In this document: positions 35,323-45,959 of the stretch, piece after piece
How positions within the stretch are numbered: the stretch's first letter is position 1
How the letters are laid out: each line of letters starts with the position of its first letter
Assembly (NCBI RefSeq): GCF_017352215.1
Contig: NZ_CP071444.1
Span: 2,046,001-2,110,000, forward strand
Source: Alkalibacter rhizosphaerae
Lineage (GTDB): Bacteria; Bacillota; Clostridia; Eubacteriales; Alkalibacteraceae
Length of the DNA: 64,000 nt
Direction of reading: 5' to 3'
Position numbers and translations under genes: made by a program
The notes under the pieces: generated by a model
Database searches by the model: none
What the model was told of the DNA's origin: nothing
What the model saw: the letters and a program-made list of their open reading frames with translations, nothing else

Positions 35323-35452
35323 TCCATAATGATATAATATTTCCTGGAAAGAAATACAACAACATAGGAACCATCCATCTATTGACGGGTATTGGATCGC
35401 CATTCAATGTGTGGTCCTTCAGTCCGTCAACGGACTTCATGTGTTGTTTTTC

Positions 35453-35480
35453 TTGCAATTCCAGTTTTATGTGGTACAAT
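35453..35480 (+). promoter_or_regulatory. Promoter of the SRP RNA gene
   Basis: TTGCAA (35453-35458), 16 bp, TACAAT (35475-35480) with TGG extending the -10; about 55 bp before the mature RNA. Confidence 0.65.
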
Positions 35481-35536
35481 TCTAATGTGGCTTTGGCCAA
35501 ATGTGTTTGCAACCCTTTTGGGTTGACATAAACTTT

Positions 35537-35803
35537 TGCCGCGCTGGATGGGGAGTTAGCGGTGCCCTGTACCTGCAATCCGCTATAGCAGGATCGATCT
35601 CCCGACCGAGGCTGCTGCTGCAAATGTTGGTTTCGTCTCAAGCGGTGTTGAGAGCCGGGCCCTGTGCAATAGATACTTGTGAACCCCGTCAGGTCCGGAA
35701 GGAAGCAGCGGTAAGCGAGGACGCTATGTGCCGCAGGTATACCTGGTTTGAGCTGGCTGTTGCGAGGCAGTTTGTGGTGGTCGTCGACGTTGGGTGCGCG
35801 GCA
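35537..35803 (+). ncRNA. ffs: Signal recognition particle RNA (large, Gram-positive type)
   Basis: A 267-nt RNA with terminal complementarity TGCCGCGC (35537-35544) to GTGCGCGGCA (35794-35803) and the universal apical core GTCAGGTCCGGAAGGAAGCAGC at about 35689-35710, which binds the Ffh M domain. It has the Alu-like 5' domain of Bacillus and Clostridium scRNA (about 270 nt). SRP RNA directs co-translational targeting of membrane proteins. Directly upstream of dnaX, the conserved Firmicutes order. Ends are inferred from the terminal helix; flanking bases to 35481 are the precursor leader. Confidence 0.96.
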
Positions 35804-35930
35804 TCTATTTTAAAGAAGGACTGAATAAGTTCTTTTTTTGTATTTCAGCAAGAATACAAGAAAAGTTTAATGTAGGAATGATATAATATATACGCTGTTA
35901 TCAGTAGATGAATTTATTAGGAGCGAGTCC

Positions 35931-37487
35931 ATGGATTATATCGCATTGTATCGCAAATACCGTCCAAGAAATTTTTCCGACGTCATCGGACAGGAAAATG
36001 TGGTGTCGATTCTGAAAAATCAAATCGTCATGAAAAAGATCGCCCACGCCTACCTGTTCAGCGGAACTCGGGGGACCGGAAAAACCTCCGTGGCAAAAAT
36101 ATTTGCCCGTGGCGTCAATTGTACCGAATCTGTTGATGGAGAACCCTGCAACAAATGCAAGGCATGCCTGGAAATGGAATCTTCCAGTGTCATGGACATC
36201 ATTGAGATCGATGCGGCCAGCAACCGGGGAGTAGACGAGATCCGGGAATTGAGGGACAAGGTAAAATACATGCCTGTCGTTGGAGAATACAAGGTGTACA
36301 TCATTGACGAGGTCCACATGTTGACGACGGAAGCATTCAACGCCCTGTTGAAAACACTGGAAGAACCACCCAAGCACGTCATCTTTATTTTGGCCACAAC
36401 AGAGCCCAACAAGTTGCCGGCCACCATATTGTCCCGTTGTCAGCGGTTTCATTTCAAACGATTGACGCCGGAACAGATCATAAGTCGCATGACATTTGTT
36501 GCAGATGACATCGACCTGAAAGTGGAAGAAGCAGCCCTGCAACTTATTGCAAAAAATGCCGATGGGGCCATGCGGGATGCACTGAGCATCCTGGACCAAT
36601 GCATTGCCATCAGCAACGATGACGTGATCACCTACGAAGAGGTTCGGGACACCCTGGGGATCACAGACAATGAGATCGTCTTTTCCTTGATGGAATCCAT
36701 CCTGGAACAAGACGTTGGCCGCGCCCTGGCGGAATTGGAAAATGCCTATGCCGCTGGCAAGGAGATGACCCAGTTGATCCATCAGCTCATTGGAGGATTT
36801 CGTGACCTGCTCATTTATGACATAACAGGAAACATGGCCATGCTGATGGAGATCAAGGATGAGTCCATGGAATTGCTGCAACGGACAAGCAAAAAGGATC
36901 GATCCAGGATCGCAGCCATCATCGACATATTGGCAGACCGGGAAGTTAAATTGAAATTCACCACCCTGCCGAAAGTACTCATGGAAGTTACTCTGGTGTA
37001 CTTGTGCAGTTTGAGCATGGAAGGCTCGCAACCCCAGATCCGGCAGAAGGAACCGGAGGTGGGGACCCGGGAGACGCCGAAGACCTACGACGCTTCCAAC
37101 AACAATAAGCAGACCGGTTCGGAAACCAAACCAAAGGAGACGGCGCCGAGACCACCGACCAAACCGGAAGATGAAAGTGGATTGGACGGGGGGAAAGCTT
37201 TCGGCACCTTGAGCAAGCAGGTATTAAAGGAAAAGAAAGTGACGGGTAGTGCCCTGATTTCTGCAGAAGGGGCCATGAAAGGCAATACCTTGACCATCTT
37301 CTTTCCTAAAGGGGAAGAATTCGCCCACCAGCTGGTGCAGGATGATCTGGAATACCTGGAAAGTGTGGCCCGCAAACTCTTTGGCGAAGAAGCGAAGATC
37401 CGTCTGCAGATGAAAGAAGGAGATTCCGACTTCATGAAGACGCTTCCCCTGGAGTTGTTTGGGGAAGACAAGGTGGAGTTCAAGTAA
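35931..37487 (+). CDS. dnaX: DNA polymerase III subunits gamma/tau
   Basis: Clamp-loader ATPase of the replisome, 518 residues. N-terminal domain: YRKYRPRNFSDVIGQ, Walker A GTRGTGKTS, a four-cysteine zinc module (CTESVDGEPCNKCKAC), Walker B IIDEVHML and the sensor-1 SRCQRF. After about residue 370 comes a low-complexity hinge (PKTYDASNNNKQTGSET) and a tau-type C-terminal domain. No A-rich slippage site for gamma production was spotted. ATG 35931 follows TTAGGAGCGAG. Likely operon with ybaB and recR. Confidence 0.97.
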   Translation: MDYIALYRKYRPRNFSDVIGQENVVSILKNQIVMKKIAHAYLFSGTRGTGKTSVAKIFARGVNCTESVDGEPCNKCKACLEMESSSVMDIIEIDAASNRGVDEIRELRDKVKYMPVVGEYKVYIIDEVHMLTTEAFNALLKTLEEPPKHVIFILATTEPNKLPATILSRCQRFHFKRLTPEQIISRMTFVADDIDLKVEEAALQLIAKNADGAMRDALSILDQCIAISNDDVITYEEVRDTLGITDNEIVFSLMESILEQDVGRALAELENAYAAGKEMTQLIHQLIGGFRDLLIYDITGNMAMLMEIKDESMELLQRTSKKDRSRIAAIIDILADREVKLKFTTLPKVLMEVTLVYLCSLSMEGSQPQIRQKEPEVGTRETPKTYDASNNNKQTGSETKPKETAPRPPTKPEDESGLDGGKAFGTLSKQVLKEKKVTGSALISAEGAMKGNTLTIFFPKGEEFAHQLVQDDLEYLESVARKLFGEEAKIRLQMKEGDSDFMKTLPLELFGEDKVEFK

Positions 37488-37535
37488 CAATTTTATGGAT
37501 GGAAAATATAGAAAGAAAACATAGGAGGGCTAAAC

Positions 37536-37880
37536 ATGGCACGAAACAAATTCCCCGGCGGGGGCGGAATGGGAAACATGAACAACATGATGAAACAAAT
37601 GCAAAAGATGCAGCAGGAGATGCAGCGGGTCCAGGAAGAGGTTCAAAAGAAGGAAGTGGAAGCCACTTCCGGCGGCGGAGCCGTGACGGCCATCGCCACT
37701 GGAAAGAAAGAACTGGTATCCATCAAGATCGATCCGGAAGTAGTGGATCCGGACGACGTGGAAATGATGGAAGACCTGGTATTGGCTGCCGTCAACGAAG
37801 CCCTTCGCAAGGCGGAGGAAATGGTGGCGGAGGAAATGGGCAAAGTGACCGGAGGCATGAACGTACCGGGGCTCTTTTAG
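37536..37880 (+). CDS. ebfC: YbaB/EbfC family nucleoid-associated protein
   Basis: A 114-residue DNA-binding protein with the family pattern: glycine-rich N-terminus [22 protein letters not shown], then [42 protein letters not shown]. It binds DNA as a dimer and lies between dnaX and recR in the standard order. AGGAGGG precedes ATG 37536. Confidence 0.96.
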   Translation: MARNKFPGGGGMGNMNNMMKQMQKMQQEMQRVQEEVQKKEVEATSGGGAVTAIATGKKELVSIKIDPEVVDPDDVEMMEDLVLAAVNEALRKAEEMVAEEMGKVTGGMNVPGLF

Positions 37881-37913
37881 AGAAACCACCATTCGAAAGA
37901 ACTGAGGTGCATC

Positions 37914-38513
37914 ATGGAGTATTACTCGGAATCCCTGTCAAAATTGATCAACGAGCTGGCCAGACTGCCTGGCATCGGCCATAAAACCGCCCAGCGGCTG
38001 GCTATGCACATATTGAAAGTACCAAAAGAAGAATCCAGCGCTTTGGCACAGGCCATCGTGGAAGCCAAGGAAAAAATACGCTACTGCAAGGTTTGCTTTA
38101 ACATCACCGACCAGGATGTCTGCCGGTTTTGCAGCGATCCTCGACGGGACGACAAGTTTTTATGCGTCGTCCAGGAACCAAAAGACATTGTTGCCATCGA
38201 AAAAACCAGGGATTACAGGGGACGATATCACGTTCTCCAGGGTGCAATATCCCCCATGGAGGGGATCGGTCCCAACGATATACGGATCAAGGAATTGTTG
38301 CTGCGTCTGCAGCAAATGGACGTGGAGGAAGTGATCATCGCCACCAACCCGACCATTGAAGGGGAGGCGACCGCCATGTATCTGGCGAAATTGATCAAAC
38401 CTTCCGGAATCAAAGTCACGCGAATCGCCCACGGGATCCCTGTAGGTGGAGACTTGGAGTATGCTGACGAGGTGACGCTGGCCAAGTCTTTTGAAGGACG
38501 ACATGAAATCTAA
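37914..38513 (+). CDS. recR: Recombination protein RecR
   Basis: A 199-residue clamp-like protein that loads RecA with RecF/RecO at gaps. It has the helix-hairpin-helix [13 protein letters not shown], a C4 zinc finger ([16 protein letters not shown]), a Toprim domain starting [14 protein letters not shown], and the C-terminal Walker B-like [22 protein letters not shown]. It is the final gene of the dnaX operon; a weak inverted repeat (about 38521-38573) follows. Confidence 0.98.
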   Translation: MEYYSESLSKLINELARLPGIGHKTAQRLAMHILKVPKEESSALAQAIVEAKEKIRYCKVCFNITDQDVCRFCSDPRRDDKFLCVVQEPKDIVAIEKTRDYRGRYHVLQGAISPMEGIGPNDIRIKELLLRLQQMDVEEVIIATNPTIEGEATAMYLAKLIKPSGIKVTRIAHGIPVGGDLEYADEVTLAKSFEGRHEI

Positions 38514-38600
38514 TCGAAGAAACGACCATCATCCGGGTGCGGCTCCGTCTCAACATGAGAATGGGGTCGTCCTGTTTTACGGAAAAAGAGGTGAATTAGG

Positions 38601-40574
38601 ATGATGAACAATACCTTTACCGTCACATCCGAATACGAACCAAAGGGAGATCAGGTTACCGCCATCGAGGAACTGGCAGAAGGTCTGAACAAGGGGTTGC
38701 GCTATCAGACACTGCTTGGCGTCACCGGTTCCGGGAAGACCTATACCATGGCGAAAGTCATTGAAAAGGTCCAAAAACCCACCTTGATCCTGGCCCACAA
38801 CAAGACCCTGGCGGCTCAGCTCTACAGCGAGTTCAAAACCTTTTTTCAAGACAACGCCGTAGAATACTTCGTCAGTTACTATGATTATTATCAACCGGAG
38901 GCCTACGTACCCCAATCGGATTTGTATATTGAAAAAGATTCTTCCGTCAACGACGAGATCGACAAGTTGCGTCACTCCGCCACGGCGTCTCTTTTTGAGC
39001 GCAATGATGTGATCATCGTCGCCAGTGTATCCTGCATTTATGGTTTGGGTAGTCCCATCGATTATGAGAATCTGGTGGTTTCTCTCCGGCCAGGAATGGA
39101 AAAAGATCGAGACGACGTCATTCGAAAATTAGTGGATATCCAATATGCGAGAAACGACTTCAATTTCACCCGGGGTACCTTCCGGGTCCGGGGAGATGTG
39201 GTGGAAATATTTCCTGCCGCATCCAGCGACCATGCAGTACGGGTGGAATTTTTTGGCGACGAGATCGACCGGATCACGGAGATCGATGTGGTCACCGGCG
39301 AGATCAAAGGCGTTCGCCAACACATCTCCATCTTTCCTGCATCCCACTATGCCACCACGGAAGAAAATCTGGAACGGGCCATCGATTCCATTCGAAAGGA
39401 ACTGGCTCTCCGTCATGAACAACTGTTGGAAGAGAACAAGCTGGTGGAGGCCCAACGGCTTCTTCAACGCACCAACTACGATATGGAAATGCTCAAGGAA
39501 ATGGGTTTTTGCAACGGCATCGAAAATTACTCCCGTCATATTACGGGACTGCCGCCGGGCCATCCTCCGTTTACCTTGATCGATTACTTTCCAAAGGACT
39601 TTCTCTTGATCGTGGATGAATCCCACGTCACCATCCCTCAAGTCCGGGGAATGTATGCCGGGGATCGATCCCGAAAAGAGAACCTGGTGGAATACGGTTT
39701 TCGACTGCCGTCCGCCATGGACAACCGGCCCTTGAACTTTGACGAATTTGAAGAAAAAACCGGACAGACCATTTTCACCACGGCGACGCCGGGGCCTTAC
39801 GAAAAGGAAAAAAGCCAGCAGGTGGTGGAGCAGATCATTCGTCCCACCGGTTTGGTGGATCCGGATGTGATCGTTCGGCCGACGAAACATCAGATCGACG
39901 ACTTGATTGGAGAGATCCACGAAAAGATCAAAAAAGGGCAGCGGATCCTGGTGACCACCCTGACAAAAAAAATGTCGGAGGATCTGACCAATTATCTGAA
40001 GAGCGTCGGGATCAAGACAGAATATCTCCACTCGGACATCGATACCCTGGAGCGGATCAAGATCATCCGACAGCTGAGGATGGGAGATTTTGACGTTCTT
40101 GTGGGAATCAATCTTCTCCGAGAGGGACTGGATATTCCGGAGGTGGGACTTATCGGCATATTGGATGCCGACAAGGAAGGCTTCCTTCGATCAGAAACAT
40201 CATTGATCCAGACCATCGGCCGGGCTGCTCGTAATGTAGACGGAAAAGTTATTCTTTATGGGGACAAGATCACCCCGTCCATGGAAAAGGCCCTTCGGGA
40301 AACGGATCGACGGCGAGCCATCCAGGAAGAATACAACAAGGAACACAACATCACGCCCATGTCCATTATCAAGCGGATCCATGAAGAAATTTCTGCGACG
40401 AAAGCTGCGGAAGAAGGAGCAGACTACCAAAGTGTTCAGGATGTCCTGGAATGGGGAGACCGAACCTTGGAAGAGTTGCAAGAAGAAATGATGATGGCGG
40501 CGGAGAATCTGGAGTTTGAAAAAGCGGCCAAGATCCGGGATCAGATCATAAAAATAACCAAGTCAAACAAATAG
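38601..40574 (+). CDS. uvrB: Excinuclease ABC subunit UvrB
   Basis: Damage-verifying helicase-like subunit of nucleotide excision repair, 657 residues. Helicase motif I is [12 protein letters not shown], the beta-hairpin region reads [15 protein letters not shown], and motifs V-VI are [14 protein letters not shown] and [11 protein letters not shown]-terminal UVR motif (about 620-655) binds UvrC. ATG 38601 (or 38604) follows AGAGGTGAATTAGG. It is 12 bases upstream of uvrA. Confidence 0.98.
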   Translation: MMNNTFTVTSEYEPKGDQVTAIEELAEGLNKGLRYQTLLGVTGSGKTYTMAKVIEKVQKPTLILAHNKTLAAQLYSEFKTFFQDNAVEYFVSYYDYYQPEAYVPQSDLYIEKDSSVNDEIDKLRHSATASLFERNDVIIVASVSCIYGLGSPIDYENLVVSLRPGMEKDRDDVIRKLVDIQYARNDFNFTRGTFRVRGDVVEIFPAASSDHAVRVEFFGDEIDRITEIDVVTGEIKGVRQHISIFPASHYATTEENLERAIDSIRKELALRHEQLLEENKLVEAQRLLQRTNYDMEMLKEMGFCNGIENYSRHITGLPPGHPPFTLIDYFPKDFLLIVDESHVTIPQVRGMYAGDRSRKENLVEYGFRLPSAMDNRPLNFDEFEEKTGQTIFTTATPGPYEKEKSQQVVEQIIRPTGLVDPDVIVRPTKHQIDDLIGEIHEKIKKGQRILVTTLTKKMSEDLTNYLKSVGIKTEYLHSDIDTLERIKIIRQLRMGDFDVLVGINLLREGLDIPEVGLIGILDADKEGFLRSETSLIQTIGRAARNVDGKVILYGDKITPSMEKALRETDRRRAIQEEYNKEHNITPMSIIKRIHEEISATKAAEEGADYQSVQDVLEWGDRTLEELQEEMMMAAENLEFEKAAKIRDQIIKITKSNK

Positions 40575-40586
40575 AAGGGAACGCAA

Positions 40587-43433
40587 ATGGATCGAATCAA
40601 CATAGTAGGTGCCAAAGAGCACAATTTGAAAAATATAAATATCACATTGCCCAGAGACGAGTTCATTGTCTTTACCGGACTTTCCGGTTCGGGAAAATCT
40701 TCCCTGGCTTTTGATACCATCTATGCCGAAGGACAACGCAGGTATGTGGAGTCCCTGTCTTCCTATGCAAGACAGTTTTTGGGCCAGATGAGCAAGCCGG
40801 ATGTGGATTACATTGAAGGCTTGTCCCCGGCAATTTCCATTGATCAGAAGACCACCAACCGAAATCCCCGGTCCACTGTGGGAACGGTGACAGAGATCTA
40901 TGATTATTTTCGTTTGCTTTTTGCCCGGATCGGCGTTCCCCACTGCCCTTCCTGCGGGAAGGAAATATCCGCCCAGACGGTGGACCAGATCGTGGAAAGC
41001 GTGGAGAGCCTGCCGGAAGGGACCCGTTTTTTGGTCCTGTCGCCTGTCGTCCGGGGAGAAAAAGGGCAGCATAAAAAGCTTCTGGAAGCCATCAAAAGAG
41101 ACGGATTCGTCCGGGTGGTGGTGGACGGGGAAACTTTTGATCTGAACGAAGAAACCATCGAATTGGATAAAAACAAAAAACATTCCATCGACATCGTGGT
41201 GGATCGGCTCATTCGTCGGGAAGGCATGGCCAAGCGCCTCACCGATTCCGTGGAAACGGCCCTGAAGCTGGGAGACGGCATGGTCTACATCGATGAAATG
41301 GACGGGCAGCGGCATCTCTACAGTGAAAAATTTGCCTGCGGGGAATGCGGCATTGCCATGGACAAACTGGAGCCGCGCATGTTTTCCTTCAACAATCCTT
41401 TTGGCATGTGCATGCACTGCAACGGTCTGGGAAGCCACAAACAGGTGGATCCGGATCTGCTGATCCGGGACCGAAGCCTGTCCTTCAACAAGGGCGCCTT
41501 GAATTTCTTCGGGGCCAAGGAAGACAGCACCTATTACAACTCCATTGTTTCCGCCTTGGCGGACTTGTACGATTTCTCCATGGACCAGCCACTGGAAGAG
41601 GCGCCGGAAACCTTTATGGACGCTCTTTTTTACGGAGAGGACCGACCCCTGCAGATCACCTTCAATTCCTATTTTGGCGGGTGGAAAGAGCGGGAAGTGG
41701 TCTTTGAAGGGTTGATCAACAACATGGAGCGCCGACACAAGGAGACCTCTTCGGACTATATGCGAAGCAACATCGAAAAATATATGTCGGATATCCCATG
41801 CAACGTCTGCAAGGGAAAACGACTCAACGACAACAGTCTGGCGGTGACGGTCAAGGGCCGCAACATCATCGAGCTGACGGATTTGGCCATCAACGACTGC
41901 CTTGACTTTTTCGACACCATGGAATTGACGGATCGGGAGTCCGCCATTGCGGTCCAAGTCCTCAAGGAGATCCGTAGCCGCCTGCAGTTTTTGATCGACG
42001 TGGGTTTGGATTATCTCACCTTGTCGCGAAATGCCGGCACCTTGTCCGGAGGGGAATCCCAGCGGATCCGACTGGCCACCCAGATCGGTTCCGCATTGGT
42101 AGGGGTCCTATACGTACTGGATGAACCCAGCATCGGACTTCACCAGCGGGACAACAGCATGCTGCTTGCCACTCTTCGAAACTTGACCAATCTGGGGAAC
42201 ACCCTTATTGTGGTGGAACATGATGAAGACACCATCAGGGCGGCAGATCATGTGGTGGACATCGGACCCGGCGCCGGGATCCACGGAGGCCATGTCATCG
42301 CCCAGGGTCATTGGGAAGAGATCGTGGAAGTGGAGGAATCCGTTACCGGTCAGTACCTGAGCGGGAAACGGGAGATCCCCGTTCCACAGCAACGCCGGGA
42401 GGGTACCGGAGAAGAGGTCGTCATTCGCGGCGCAGCGGAAAACAATCTGAAGAACATCGATGTAGCCATTCCCCTGGGGAAATTTGTCGCCATCACCGGT
42501 GTTTCCGGTTCTGGAAAGAGCACCCTGATCAACGAGATCCTGTACAAGGGAGTCAACAAGAAAGTCAACCGATCCTGGAACAAAGTGGGAAAACACAAGA
42601 CCATCGAAGGGATCGAACATCTGGACAAGGTCATCGACATCGACCAGTCCCCCATCGGACGAACCCCCCGATCCAATCCGGCCACCTATACCGGTGTTTT
42701 TGACCATATTCGGGATCTGTTTGCACAAACGCCGGAGGCCAAGATGAGAGGGTACAAGAAGGGACGGTTCAGCTTCAACGTAAAAGGCGGCCGCTGCGAA
42801 AACTGCAAGGGAGACGGGATCATTCAAATCGAAATGCATTTTCTACCCGACGTGTACGTACCCTGTGAAGTGTGCAAAGGTAAACGGTACAACAAGGAGA
42901 CTTTGCAAGTGAAATACAAGGGAAAAAACATTTCCGACGTTTTGGAGATGACCGTGGAAGAAGGGGTGGAGTTCTTTCAAAACATCACCCGGATCCACAA
43001 CAAGCTGGCGACCTTGTACGATGTAGGTTTGGGCTATATCAAACTGGGACAGCCCTCCACTCAACTTTCCGGCGGGGAAGCGCAGAGGATCAAACTGGCC
43101 ACCGAACTGAGCAAGAGGGGAACGGGGAAAACCCTGTATATTTTGGATGAACCCACCACCGGTCTTCACATGGCAGATGTGGACAAACTGATCAGCGTAC
43201 TGAACCAGCTGGCAGACAGCGGGAACACCATTGTGGTCATCGAACACAATCTGGATGTGATCAAGGTGGCGGACCATGTCATCGACCTGGGACCGGAAGG
43301 AGGATTTCGAGGCGGAACCGTCATCGCACAGGGGACGCCGGAAGAGATCGCCCAAGTTCCAAGATCCTTTACGGGACAATTTTTGAAACGGGTCTTGCAT
43401 CAAACGGATGAAGGAGGATCCCGTCATGGCTGA
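40587..43433 (+). CDS. uvrA: Excinuclease ABC subunit UvrA
   Basis: Damage-recognition ATPase, 948 residues with two ABC cassettes. Walker A motifs: GLSGSGKSS (about residue 31) and GVSGSGKST (about 640); signature motifs are [12 protein letters not shown] and [12 protein letters not shown]. Zinc modules include CPSCG...C and [19 protein letters not shown]. It overlaps the next gene by eight bases. SOS control is plausible for uvrBA but no LexA box was seen upstream of uvrB. Confidence 0.98.
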   Translation: MDRINIVGAKEHNLKNINITLPRDEFIVFTGLSGSGKSSLAFDTIYAEGQRRYVESLSSYARQFLGQMSKPDVDYIEGLSPAISIDQKTTNRNPRSTVGTVTEIYDYFRLLFARIGVPHCPSCGKEISAQTVDQIVESVESLPEGTRFLVLSPVVRGEKGQHKKLLEAIKRDGFVRVVVDGETFDLNEETIELDKNKKHSIDIVVDRLIRREGMAKRLTDSVETALKLGDGMVYIDEMDGQRHLYSEKFACGECGIAMDKLEPRMFSFNNPFGMCMHCNGLGSHKQVDPDLLIRDRSLSFNKGALNFFGAKEDSTYYNSIVSALADLYDFSMDQPLEEAPETFMDALFYGEDRPLQITFNSYFGGWKEREVVFEGLINNMERRHKETSSDYMRSNIEKYMSDIPCNVCKGKRLNDNSLAVTVKGRNIIELTDLAINDCLDFFDTMELTDRESAIAVQVLKEIRSRLQFLIDVGLDYLTLSRNAGTLSGGESQRIRLATQIGSALVGVLYVLDEPSIGLHQRDNSMLLATLRNLTNLGNTLIVVEHDEDTIRAADHVVDIGPGAGIHGGHVIAQGHWEEIVEVEESVTGQYLSGKREIPVPQQRREGTGEEVVIRGAAENNLKNIDVAIPLGKFVAITGVSGSGKSTLINEILYKGVNKKVNRSWNKVGKHKTIEGIEHLDKVIDIDQSPIGRTPRSNPATYTGVFDHIRDLFAQTPEAKMRGYKKGRFSFNVKGGRCENCKGDGIIQIEMHFLPDVYVPCEVCKGKRYNKETLQVKYKGKNISDVLEMTVEEGVEFFQNITRIHNKLATLYDVGLGYIKLGQPSTQLSGGEAQRIKLATELSKRGTGKTLYILDEPTTGLHMADVDKLISVLNQLADSGNTIVVIEHNLDVIKVADHVIDLGPEGGFRGGTVIAQGTPEEIAQVPRSFTGQFLKRVLHQTDEGGSRHG

Positions 43434-43920
43434 ACGGATGGATAAAGCCAAAAGCTGGATCAAGCGCCACTATAAATGGTTGGTTCCGGTCCTCGTGGCC
43501 CTCGCTTTGATCATCGGTCTTGCAGTGCCCTTGGTACGCAATAATCTGGCATTCAACAAACTGCCCTTGGAGAAGACCACGTACATCACCCTGGTCCATT
43601 ATGTAGAGGAACCCTACCGGTCTTCCGTGGACCGGGTCCGGGAATCCAGGGATCCCAAAGTCAACAAAGAGTTTCTAGAGCGCATCCGACAGGGCAAGAA
43701 GCCATTGTATGAAAAAGGAGAAGCCGGCAGGGAGGTATTGTTTTTTCATCTGGACAACGGTGAAGTATTACCGGCCTACGTAGATGACAACCAACTTGGA
43801 TTTCAATACGGCGGACTGTGGGTGGTTTTGGAAGATTTCAGCGATTTTACCGATGCCATGGAAGAAGTGGAACTGGTGGAAGTGAAAGACCTGGTACCGG
43901 AAGAGAATACAGAGGAATGA
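43426..43920 (+). CDS. Single-pass membrane protein of unknown function downstream of uvrA
   Basis: A 164-residue protein with a basic N-terminus ([13 protein letters not shown]), one transmembrane helix (about residues 18-38), and a predicted extracellular domain ending in an acidic tail. No family recognised. ATG 43426 lies inside the uvrA stop region (8-base overlap) with AAGGAGGATC upstream, so it is translated from the uvrBA mRNA. No link to DNA repair is visible in the sequence itself. Confidence 0.7.
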   Translation: MAERMDKAKSWIKRHYKWLVPVLVALALIIGLAVPLVRNNLAFNKLPLEKTTYITLVHYVEEPYRSSVDRVRESRDPKVNKEFLERIRQGKKPLYEKGEAGREVLFFHLDNGEVLPAYVDDNQLGFQYGGLWVVLEDFSDFTDAMEEVELVEVKDLVPEENTEE

Positions 43921-43923
43921 CGT

Positions 43924-43953
43924 TTGATTTAAGGCGTCTCTTTATGATATAAT
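43924..43953 (+). promoter_or_regulatory. Promoter for tig-clpP-clpX
   Basis: TTGATT (43924-43929), 18 bp, TATAAT (43948-43953) with TGA extending the -10. No CtsR tandem heptad repeat was seen. Confidence 0.65.
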
Positions 43954-44022
43954 AATCAGGTTCACGTTATAGAAGAATGAAACAATAAATGATAAATCAA
44001 AAAAAGATGTAGGAGGATGAAC

Positions 44023-45306
44023 ATGGGTTCAAATGTAGAAAAGATCGAAAAGAACGTTGCGACCATAAAAATAGAGGTTTCCGGAGAGGATTTCAAAAAA
44101 GCGGTGACCCAAGCCTATCAGAAAAACAAAAGCAAGTTCAACATTGACGGATTTCGAAAGGGGAAGGTGCCGCAGAAGATCATCGAGCAGCGGTTTGGAA
44201 AGAATGTCTTCTATGAAGACGCCATCGATATTGCATTTCCGGAAGCATACCTGCAGGCCATTCGCGACAATGATTTGGAGCCGGTCGCAAGACCCAGCAT
44301 GGAATCCATCGAAAAAATCGGAGATGATGGCTTGACATTGATCATTTCCGTTGCCATCATGCCGGAAGTGGAACTTGGCGAGTACAAGGGAGTGGAAGTG
44401 GGTTCTCTGGAGTACGACCCGACAGATGAAGACGTGGATGCAGAATTGACCCAAATGCAGGAACAAAATTCCCGACTGGTATCCATTGCAGACGCGAAAG
44501 CGAAATCCGGCGATACGATCGTCATCGACTTTGAAGGTTTCATGAACGATGTGGCTTTTGAAGGAGGCAAGGCAGAAGATCATTCATTGGTTTTGGGAAG
44601 CGGCATGTTCATTCCCGGTTTCGAAGACCAGTTGATCGGAGCAGCCAAAGGAGATGAGGTGGATGTTACGGTCACCTTCCCGGAAGAATACCAGGCAGAA
44701 GACCTGGCAGGCCAGGAAGCCCTGTTCAAAGTTGCGGTCAAAGACGTAAAAGTCAAGGAAATGGCGGATCTGGACGATGAGTTTGCTAAAGACGTCAGCG
44801 AGTTTGACACCTTGGAAGAATTGAAAGCCGACCTGAAAGCGAAAGCAAAGGAAAAAAGAGAGAATGCCTTGTTGGAAGAAGCAAAAGTAAAAGTGATCGA
44901 CGCCGCTGTAGAATCAGCAACGTTTGAGATCCCGGATGAAATGGTCCAGGAAGAGGTGGACAAATCTTTAAGGGATTTTGAATACCAACTGCAGATGCAG
45001 GGTATAAGTATGGCAGACTACTTTAATTACACCAACATGAGCGAAGAAGACTTGATGGGTCAGATCAAAGAAGATGTGAATACTCGTTTGTCCAGAGATC
45101 TGGTACTGAGCAAGATCACGGAAGTGGAAAACATCGAAGCCGGCGACGAAGACGTTGCAAAAGAGATCGAGGACCAGGCCAAGATGTACAACATGGACGT
45201 GGAGAAGTTCAAGTCCACCATGACGGAAGACCAGAGAGAATACTTTGCAAATGCAGTGAAGCGCAGAAAAACCATCGACTTGTTGTTGGAAGAAGCAAAA
45301 AAGTAG
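44023..45306 (+). CDS. tig: Trigger factor (peptidyl-prolyl isomerase chaperone)
   Basis: A 427-residue ribosome-bound chaperone for nascent chains. The N-terminal ribosome-binding domain has GFRKGKVP, the TF signature region; the PPIase domain (about 150-240) begins VSIADAKAKSGDTIVIDFEGF; and the C-terminal helical domain ends RRKTIDLLLEEAK. GGAGG at 44012-44016 abuts ATG 44017, so ATG 44023 is the start. First gene of the tig-clpP-clpX unit. Confidence 0.97.
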   Translation: MGSNVEKIEKNVATIKIEVSGEDFKKAVTQAYQKNKSKFNIDGFRKGKVPQKIIEQRFGKNVFYEDAIDIAFPEAYLQAIRDNDLEPVARPSMESIEKIGDDGLTLIISVAIMPEVELGEYKGVEVGSLEYDPTDEDVDAELTQMQEQNSRLVSIADAKAKSGDTIVIDFEGFMNDVAFEGGKAEDHSLVLGSGMFIPGFEDQLIGAAKGDEVDVTVTFPEEYQAEDLAGQEALFKVAVKDVKVKEMADLDDEFAKDVSEFDTLEELKADLKAKAKEKRENALLEEAKVKVIDAAVESATFEIPDEMVQEEVDKSLRDFEYQLQMQGISMADYFNYTNMSEEDLMGQIKEDVNTRLSRDLVLSKITEVENIEAGDEDVAKEIEDQAKMYNMDVEKFKSTMTEDQREYFANAVKRRKTIDLLLEEAKK

Positions 45307-45342
45307 ACTGGTTGAACAATAAATTGAAGAAGGAGTGATTTT

Positions 45343-45933
45343 ATGGAAATGAATTTGGTACCGATGGTTGTCGAACAGACGGGCAGAGGAGAACGATCCT
45401 ACGATATTTACTCCAGGTTGCTGAAGGAAAGAATCATTTTTCTAAATGGAGAAGTCAATGATGTGACGGCCAGTTTGACCGTGGCACAGTTGCTGTTTCT
45501 GGAAGCGGAAGATCCGGACAAGGACATTCAGATCTATATCAATAGCCCCGGCGGATCCATTACAGCCGGCATGGCCATTTTCGACACCATGAATTTCATC
45601 AAATGTGATGTATCCACCATTTGTGTAGGCATGGCTGCTTCCATGGGAGCTTTCCTGCTGGCAGCAGGAGCAAAAGGAAAAAGGTTTGCTTTGCCCAATA
45701 GCGAAGTAATGATCCATCAACCGCTGGGCGGTGCACAGGGACAATCCGTCGATGTGCAGATCTATGCAAACCGTCTTATCAAAACAAGAGAAAAAATCAA
45801 TGAAATTTTAAGTGAAAGAACCGGTCAACCCATTGAGGTCATCGACAAGGACACGGATCGAGATTACTTTATGTCGGCGGAAGAAGCCAAGAAATATGGC
45901 ATCATCGACAATGTGATCACCTCCAGAAAATAG
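45343..45933 (+). CDS. clpP: ATP-dependent Clp protease proteolytic subunit
   Basis: A 196-residue serine peptidase that forms a tetradecameric chamber and partners ClpX (next gene). Catalytic Ser in [11 protein letters not shown], His in [13 protein letters not shown] and Asp downstream near DRDYF. N-terminal sequence [27 protein letters not shown] matches ClpP1-type proteins after propeptide removal. GAAGGAG precedes ATG 45343. Confidence 0.98.
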   Translation: MEMNLVPMVVEQTGRGERSYDIYSRLLKERIIFLNGEVNDVTASLTVAQLLFLEAEDPDKDIQIYINSPGGSITAGMAIFDTMNFIKCDVSTICVGMAASMGAFLLAAGAKGKRFALPNSEVMIHQPLGGAQGQSVDVQIYANRLIKTREKINEILSERTGQPIEVIDKDTDRDYFMSAEEAKKYGIIDNVITSRK

Positions 45934-45959
45934 GGACTCGGTTATAAAGAGGTGAAAAG

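Noticed and set aside
35177-35641. Minus-strand ORFs over tRNA-Ser and SRP RNA
   Set aside because: They overlap clearly folded RNA genes and encode nothing recognisable.
35931-37487. Programmed frameshift in dnaX producing gamma
   Set aside because: I saw no A-rich slippery heptamer with a following hairpin in the hinge region.
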